Assembly (NCBI RefSeq): GCF_016757755.1
Contig: NZ_CP068437.1
Location: 1,426,001 to 1,490,000, forward strand
Source: Shewanella sp. KX20019
Lineage (GTDB): Bacteria > Pseudomonadota > Gammaproteobacteria > Enterobacterales > Shewanellaceae
DNA length: 64,000 nucleotides
Direction: 5' to 3'
Every line of letters begins with the position of its first letter. Positions within the stretch are counted from its first letter, which is position 1. The translations under genes and the position numbers were made by a program. This document shows, piece by piece, positions 59,073 to 64,000 of the stretch. Below the pieces are notes generated by a model. The model made no database searches. It was given only the letters and a program-made list of their open reading frames with translations, and had not been told where the DNA came from.

Positions 59073-61796
59073 ATGCGACCATCTACTTTTAAGAAGACTC
59101 TACTAGCTACAAACATTGCACTACTCCTCGGAAGTGCGGTATCGATGTCTGCCATGGCAGCTGATGCTGATGCAACTGCCACAGATGAGAATATAGAAAA
59201 AATTGAAGTGCGCGGTATTCGTGCTTCACAAGCTGCCAACTTGAACCAAAAGCGCTTTTCTGATGGAACGGTTGATGCTATTACCGCTGAAGATATCGGT
59301 AAATTTCCAGATAAAAACGTAGCTGAGACTCTAGCTCGTATCCCAGGCGTAACAATCGATAGAACTTTTGGTGAAGGTCAAGGCGTAACTATTCGTGGTG
59401 TACAGCCGGATCAAAACTTAACGCTGCTCAATGGTCAAGCCGTTGGTACAAGCCAATGGTTTGTTCTTTCTGATGCAACACGTAACTTTAACTTTGAACT
59501 GCTAGCATCTGAAATGATCGCTGGACTTGAAGTGTATAAAACATCTCAAGCAGATATTGATGAAGGTGCTTTAGGTGGTACGGTTATTTTACATACTCGT
59601 AAACCTCTTGATTTAGAATCTAATACTTTTAATGCCTCAGTCGAAGGCCAATATGGCGATCTCTCTGAAGAGTGGGACCCAGGCCTGTCAGGTCTGTATA
59701 GCTGGAAAAATGAAGAAGAAACATTTGGCATGTTAGTTTCTGCATCATATCAAAAACGTTCAGTCCGTCGTGAAACGACCGAAGATTTTGGTTGGTTTGG
59801 ACCATCGATAGAACGTATTGACCCACTGATGGAGCCACCGAAAGGTGCTGACGAGAAAGGTGCCACCCCTTGGGGCATAGGTTCAGCCTTGTTCGAGCAA
59901 GAGCGTGAACGTGTAGGCTATGACGTTACGGCGCAATGGGCGCCAACTGATGAACTGGACATGACGCTGCATTATCTTAGCTCGACAATGAAAGCGGATA
60001 ACGTCAACTCGAATCTTATCGGTATTCCTTTCCGTGGCGTAGCCTTCTTAGGCGAAGATACTAACGAAGGTACAGTGACTAACGGTATCGTTGATTCACT
60101 GGATGTCACCGGTTTACCTCATCGTCCAGGTTGGGCGCGCCACATGGCGTACGACAATATTTTCCGTGATGGTTCTGAAATGTCGACTCAAGTTATCGAT
60201 TTTGATGGTAACTATTCACTCGATACCGGCAAGCTACATTGGCAAGTGGGTATGACGGAAGGTAAGGGAACTAACCGTGATTTCTTCACTGAGTTTTGGG
60301 TTGATGCTACGGATCCACGTGCGGCATTTGACTTCACTAACCCAGGCGGAACAGCTCCTGCTATCGACTTTACCGGCGCTAGTCCATGGTTAACAAACCC
60401 CGGTGACGAAATGTGGTTGGGTGGTATTTTCGACCAGTTAAATGAAACAACAGATAAAGAGACTTATGCCCAGCTAGATTATTCTTGGTATGTCGACTTT
60501 GGCGGTGTACAAGAGATTAAAGTCGGTGGTAAGTACCGAGACCGCTCTATGGAGCAGAATCGTTGGAAGACAGACCTTCAAGGTCTGGCGCCAACGGGTG
60601 AGGGGAGCTTAGGCCCTGCAAGTGATTTCTGGTCAGGCGATATGGTTAATGTCGATCACGCAGATACCAGCATGCCATCGCAAAGCTATTTCATGCCAGA
60701 CCGTGACACTATGTTCAATGCGCTTTATGCAGTAGATGAGTGTACAGCTAGCAGCACCGATCTGTGTCGTAATACCAATGTATTCCAAGGTAGCTCGTCT
60801 TTCGATGTATCAGAAAAAATCAGCGCGTTATACGCAATGGCAAAATTTGATGTTGAAGGTGTACGTGGTAATGTTGGCCTGCGTTATGTAGAAACAGATA
60901 CGACTTCTGAAGGCACAGCAGCTGGCGACCCTGTTAAATATGAAAGTGATTATTCTGAATGGTTGCCAAGTATTAACATCGCATACGACTTGTCATCAGA
61001 TGTTATTTTACGCGCCGCAGCAAGCCGAGCGTTAACACGTCCAGCTCCATTTCAGTTAGCGCCAGCGGTTAACTTAACACCTGAGACGAGTTCTGGCTCT
61101 GCCGGTAACCCATTCCTAGAGCCGCTAACAGCAGCTCAATATGAGTTGGGTGCTGAATGGTACTTTACACCTGAGTCTATACTTGGTTTAACTGCATTTA
61201 AGAAAGATATTAGCAATTTCATTTATACCACGACTGTGTCTGCTGAAATTGAAGGCGAACAGATCAACCAGCTAAGAACACCTGTTAATGGCGGTAATAC
61301 GTCAATCGACGGTCTTGAATTCCAGATGCAGCATGCATTTGATAATGGTTTTGGTGGTTATGTAAACTACACCTACACAGATGTAGCCGATGCAAAAGTG
61401 ACTGAAGCTGTATTGATTACCAATCCAGATGGAAGCGTGGTTGCTGCAACACAAGACAGCTTTGTTGAGTTACCAAATACCTCTAAAAATTCCTATAACT
61501 TAGGTGCTTACTACGAGGATGATCTGTTTAGCGCTCGCGTTAACTATAACTACCGCAGTGAATATTTCATGGCTAAAACTGAGATCGGTAACCAATATCG
61601 TGATGAGCAGCAGCAAGTGGATGCGCAGCTAAGTTGGAATGCGACAGAGAACATTACCCTAACGTTTGAAGCTCTAAACATTACCAATGAAATTTGGGAA
61701 AACTACTACGAGCGTGATTCTGATGGTGCTCGTCTAGGTGGCACGCAAAGCTCAAACGGCCGTCGTTACTACCTTGGTGCAAGCTTCCGTCTGTAA
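59073..61796 (+). CDS. TonB-dependent receptor (Caulobacter type)
   Basis: A 907-residue outer-membrane receptor with signal peptide (ending MSAMAA). A TonB-box-like segment (ENIEKIEVRGIRAS) is followed by a plug domain (DAITAEDIGKFPDKNVAETLARIPGVTIDR), then a barrel with the final RRYYLGASFRL. This is the Caulobacter/Alteromonadales type often used for oligosaccharide uptake. ATG 59073 follows GGAAGGGA; an upstream frame start is rejected because it precedes a normal signal peptide by 16 residues. A halogenase homolog follows. Confidence 0.9.
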   Translation: MRPSTFKKTLLATNIALLLGSAVSMSAMAADADATATDENIEKIEVRGIRASQAANLNQKRFSDGTVDAITAEDIGKFPDKNVAETLARIPGVTIDRTFGEGQGVTIRGVQPDQNLTLLNGQAVGTSQWFVLSDATRNFNFELLASEMIAGLEVYKTSQADIDEGALGGTVILHTRKPLDLESNTFNASVEGQYGDLSEEWDPGLSGLYSWKNEEETFGMLVSASYQKRSVRRETTEDFGWFGPSIERIDPLMEPPKGADEKGATPWGIGSALFEQERERVGYDVTAQWAPTDELDMTLHYLSSTMKADNVNSNLIGIPFRGVAFLGEDTNEGTVTNGIVDSLDVTGLPHRPGWARHMAYDNIFRDGSEMSTQVIDFDGNYSLDTGKLHWQVGMTEGKGTNRDFFTEFWVDATDPRAAFDFTNPGGTAPAIDFTGASPWLTNPGDEMWLGGIFDQLNETTDKETYAQLDYSWYVDFGGVQEIKVGGKYRDRSMEQNRWKTDLQGLAPTGEGSLGPASDFWSGDMVNVDHADTSMPSQSYFMPDRDTMFNALYAVDECTASSTDLCRNTNVFQGSSSFDVSEKISALYAMAKFDVEGVRGNVGLRYVETDTTSEGTAAGDPVKYESDYSEWLPSINIAYDLSSDVILRAAASRALTRPAPFQLAPAVNLTPETSSGSAGNPFLEPLTAAQYELGAEWYFTPESILGLTAFKKDISNFIYTTTVSAEIEGEQINQLRTPVNGGNTSIDGLEFQMQHAFDNGFGGYVNYTYTDVADAKVTEAVLITNPDGSVVAATQDSFVELPNTSKNSYNLGAYYEDDLFSARVNYNYRSEYFMAKTEIGNQYRDEQQQVDAQLSWNATENITLTFEALNITNEIWENYYERDSDGARLGGTQSSNGRRYYLGASFRL

Positions 61797-61835
61797 GCCT
61801 AGCTAGAGTAATGATTGTTAGATAAAAAGTAATAG

Positions 61836-61860
61836 AAGCCAGTCAGTTGACTGGCTTTTT
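61836..61860 (+). terminator. Terminator after the TonB receptor
   Basis: AAGCCAGTC and GACTGGCTT stem, with a T-run. Confidence 0.82.
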
Positions 61861-61939
61861 GTTTTCTTTTTATAGATTCGTGATTAGTAATTAGAATACA
61901 AAAACAGTGGTATTAATCTAGATGTTATAGGGTGATTTT

Positions 61940-63463
61940 ATGGAGCGAAAAAATATGAATACTCCCCCAAATCATATCGTCATTGTTGGCGGTGGAACAG
62001 CGGGTTGGATGGCAGCAAATTTAATGTCTCATCAATGGGCTAAGTTCAATTGCACTATAACGTTAATTGAGTCACAGGCCATTGGTAGCGTTGGTGTTGG
62101 CGAAGGCACCACGCCTTTTTTTCAAGGTTTTTTTGACCGATTAGGTATTCAAGAGTCTGAGTGGATGCAAGCGGCTAATGCAACGTATAAGTGTGGTATT
62201 CGCTTTCCTGATTGGGTTTCAAACGTTAATAAAACCAGTTATTTCCATCCTTTCTACTCACATATTGATACTCCTCAAGTGCCACTATTTTTTGCAAATG
62301 CCAACTTTCGCCGCGAGGGGATGGAGGTAGATGCACATCCCGATGATTTCTTTGTCACTGCTAAACTGGCTGATCAGTGCCGCTCTCCTATTGCCAAATC
62401 AGATAGCCTGCAACGCTTAGATTATGGATACCACTTTGATGCGGGACTATTAGGCGAGTTTCTCAAGAAGAAAGGGATACAAAGGGGGGTGAGACATATC
62501 GATGATAAAGTCTCAGACGTCCGCTTAGATGCCAATGGAGACATTAGCAGTGTCATTGCGGTTAATGCGGGAGAATTGACCGCAGACCTCTTTGTCGATT
62601 GCTCAGGGTTTAAAGGGTTACTAATCCAGCAAGCCTTAGGTGAGGAGATGGTCAGCTATCAATCGCAGCTATTTAATAATAGTGCGGTGGCGATCCCAAC
62701 GGCAATCGATTGTTCTAAGGGGCTTCCCTCTGAAACGGTTTCAAAAGCACTTAGCAATGGTTGGGTGTGGCATATACCTTTAGCAAACCGATTTGGTAAT
62801 GGCTATGTATATAGTGCGGATTATCTTTCGCCCGAAGAAGCGGAGCTGGAGTTAAGGCAACATTTAGGTAGCAAAGCTGACGGAGTTAAGGCGCTGCACC
62901 TAAATTGGACACCTGGGCGAATCACTCACCATTGGAAGAATAACTGCATCGCGATTGGACTGTCTCAGGGATTTCTAGAGCCTCTTGAAGCACCGATGTT
63001 GAACATTATTCAAAGAAGCATTGAGAACTTTGTTGAACTGTATGAGAAATCAGGTTTTACACGGGAGTATCAACAGGAATTTAATCAGGATATTAATTCG
63101 CTTATTGATGGAACAAGGGATTATTTACAAGCGCATTATAAACTTAATAGCCGTGAAGATTCGCAGTATTGGAAAGATTGTAGAAGTAATATAAATCAAT
63201 CTAAAGAACTTAAGGCTATCTTGGATGGTTGGCTTAGTAACACTAATTTTGACCAAGTATTACGAGATAACATACATAATCAAGTTTACTTTAAAACATC
63301 TTGGTATTGCATATTAGCGGGTATGGACCATTTTGAAGAGGTCAACAAACCCGCTGTTAGGGCGGCTAAGCGTAATCACCACAGGGCTAAAGAAGCATCT
63401 CTAGCGAAGGCTGAGAGATTTGTTGAGCACAAAGAACAATTGAAGATTATCTATAACTGCTAA
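61940..63463 (+). CDS. Tryptophan halogenase-family flavoprotein
   Basis: A 507-residue FADH2-dependent halogenase homolog. FAD motif IVIVGGGTAGWMAAN at the N-terminus, GVGEGTTPFFQ, ATYKCGIRFPDW (a Lys at the place of the catalytic one) and the GWVWHIPLANRFGNGYVYS motif are all visible, as is the GFLEPLEAPMLNIIQRSI segment. Beside TonB receptors and LacI regulators in Alteromonadales such genes usually belong to sugar-utilisation loci, not to natural-product synthesis; their true substrate is unknown. The start at 61940 or 61955 is undecided. Confidence 0.9.
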   Translation: MERKNMNTPPNHIVIVGGGTAGWMAANLMSHQWAKFNCTITLIESQAIGSVGVGEGTTPFFQGFFDRLGIQESEWMQAANATYKCGIRFPDWVSNVNKTSYFHPFYSHIDTPQVPLFFANANFRREGMEVDAHPDDFFVTAKLADQCRSPIAKSDSLQRLDYGYHFDAGLLGEFLKKKGIQRGVRHIDDKVSDVRLDANGDISSVIAVNAGELTADLFVDCSGFKGLLIQQALGEEMVSYQSQLFNNSAVAIPTAIDCSKGLPSETVSKALSNGWVWHIPLANRFGNGYVYSADYLSPEEAELELRQHLGSKADGVKALHLNWTPGRITHHWKNNCIAIGLSQGFLEPLEAPMLNIIQRSIENFVELYEKSGFTREYQQEFNQDINSLIDGTRDYLQAHYKLNSREDSQYWKDCRSNINQSKELKAILDGWLSNTNFDQVLRDNIHNQVYFKTSWYCILAGMDHFEEVNKPAVRAAKRNHHRAKEASLAKAERFVEHKEQLKIIYNC

Positions 63464-63464
63464 C

Positions 63465-63499
63465 TTATAAGCTCTGTGCTTATTACACTGAGCTTATAA
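63465..63499. repeat. Inverted repeat after the first halogenase gene
   Basis: TTATAAGCTC (63465-63474) and GAGCTTATAA (63490-63499) match perfectly around a 15-base loop, just before the terminator hairpin between the convergent genes. Confidence 0.6.
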
Positions 63500-63502
63500 A
63501 GC

Positions 63503-63536
63503 AAGCACACTGGTTGGCTACCATTGTGCTTGTTTA
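63503..63536. terminator. Terminator hairpin between the convergent halogenase genes
   Basis: AAGCACA pairs with TGTGCTT, and TGGT with ACCA inside, followed by TGTTTATT. Confidence 0.65.
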
Positions 63537-63544
63537 TTGTAGAT

Positions 63545-64000
63545 TCACCTTTGATAAACCTTATCTAGTTGCGCCTTATGGTTTAAAAAGTATTCATTGG
63601 CTATCTTGTGGCAATACTCTTTTGCTTTCAATGCGGGCACCGATTGAGGATCTTTGATTACATTGGAGGGGAAGCGTCCCATTCCTGAAAAAATGCAATA
63701 CCAAGAGGGGCGCAGATATACCAGAGCATCTTGTTGTTGCTTAAGCGCCTGTTCGAAATCAGCGCCGCTATCCCAAGTTGCAATCAAGTTCGCTAATGAG
63801 TCAGGTGTTATTGCATCTTCTCGACAAGCTTGCCAGTAACGGCTGTCATTGCGAGTATTTAGCTTATAGTGAGCAACCACATAGTCTCTGACACCATCGA
63901 AGGTTCTGTTTAAGTCTTTGTTGTAAGCTATTTGAGTAGACTCAATAGACTTTGACTCGTCATCAAAACTGCTAATAAAACGCTCGATTGTAAATTGTAT
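63545..64000 (-). CDS. Second tryptophan-halogenase homolog, C-terminal part (cut by window edge)
   Basis: The frame is open on the minus strand from base 64000 to the stop, 151 residues. It reads IQFTIERFISSFDD, then DLNRTFDGVRDYVVAHYKLNTRNDSRYW, parallel to NIIQRSIENFVELY and RDYLQAHYKLNSREDSQYW of the first halogenase gene. It also shares the PSWYCIFSGMGRFP segment. So this is a paralog facing the first. Its N-terminal part lies beyond the window. Confidence 0.88.
   Translation of the reverse strand: MQFTIERFISSFDDESKSIESTQIAYNKDLNRTFDGVRDYVVAHYKLNTRNDSRYWQACREDAITPDSLANLIATWDSGADFEQALKQQQDALVYLRPSWYCIFSGMGRFPSNVIKDPQSVPALKAKEYCHKIANEYFLNHKAQLDKVYQR

Overview
The window is chromosomal DNA from a marine gammaproteobacterium, most probably a Shewanella. 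Gene order supports this: raiA-pheL-pheA, thrLABC, rpsP-rimM-trmD-rplS beside ffh, and murJ, ribF-ileS-lspA-fkpB-ispH followed by pilVWXY1E. So do several lineage-typical genes: a HlyU-type ArsR regulator, a DUF3545 protein, a TapY2-like protein, and Caulobacter-type TonB receptors paired with tryptophan-halogenase homologs. The species cannot be named from this window. Almost everything is intact housekeeping sequence. I see no rRNA, tRNA, CRISPR array, transposase or prophage.

Layout. 1-2.6 kb: end of pdxJ, acpS, an ABM-domain protein, about 0.9 kb of non-coding, strongly folded DNA, and an Mpo1-like membrane protein. 2.6-8.8 kb: corB and ypjD (minus), then ffh and the rpsP-rimM-trmD-rplS translation operon. 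9.2-18.6 kb: aroF-tyrA; the nitrosative-stress pair hcp-hcr behind a likely NsrR box; a CPA1 antiporter; and pheA, controlled by a clear pheL attenuator and carrying a C-terminal extension that looks like a catalytically dead DAHP synthase. 18.7-21.9 kb: raiA behind a CRP-like site, cytochrome b561, cytochrome c', trpR and slyD. 22.3-27.4 kb: the thr operon with its thrL attenuator. 27.5-32.6 kb: a lipoprotein, nfo, a hemerythrin-like protein, a DUF3545 protein, pgi and tal. 33-41.4 kb: an OmpA-like porin, phosphoketolase, an alanine/sodium symporter, yaaA, an M28 peptidase and hlyU. 41.5-49.4 kb: rpsT, murJ and ribF-ileS-lspA-fkpB-ispH. 49.6-57 kb: minor pilins and the PilY1 adhesin, facing two FimT-like pseudopilins on the other strand. 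57.2-64 kb: glnB, then a LacI regulator, a TonB-dependent receptor and two converging tryptophan-halogenase homologs. The last group looks like one end of a carbohydrate-uptake locus.

Common themes. Amino-acid supply is regulated by two textbook attenuators (Phe and Thr) and by TrpR. Several carbon, respiratory and stress genes carry CRP-type TGA-N6-TCA sites (raiA, the small lipoprotein, the hemerythrin, the xfp/symporter divide). pgi, tal and phosphoketolase together point to flexible sugar-phosphate handling. The most unusual items are the PheA pseudo-DAHP-synthase fusion, the folded intergenic element at about 1575-1960, a 55-nt inverted repeat wedged between two terminators at 41473-41527, and a LacI-type operator directly upstream of the TonB receptor. 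Starts were chosen from ribosome-binding sites and family lengths. Family assignments come from reading the proteins, not from a search.
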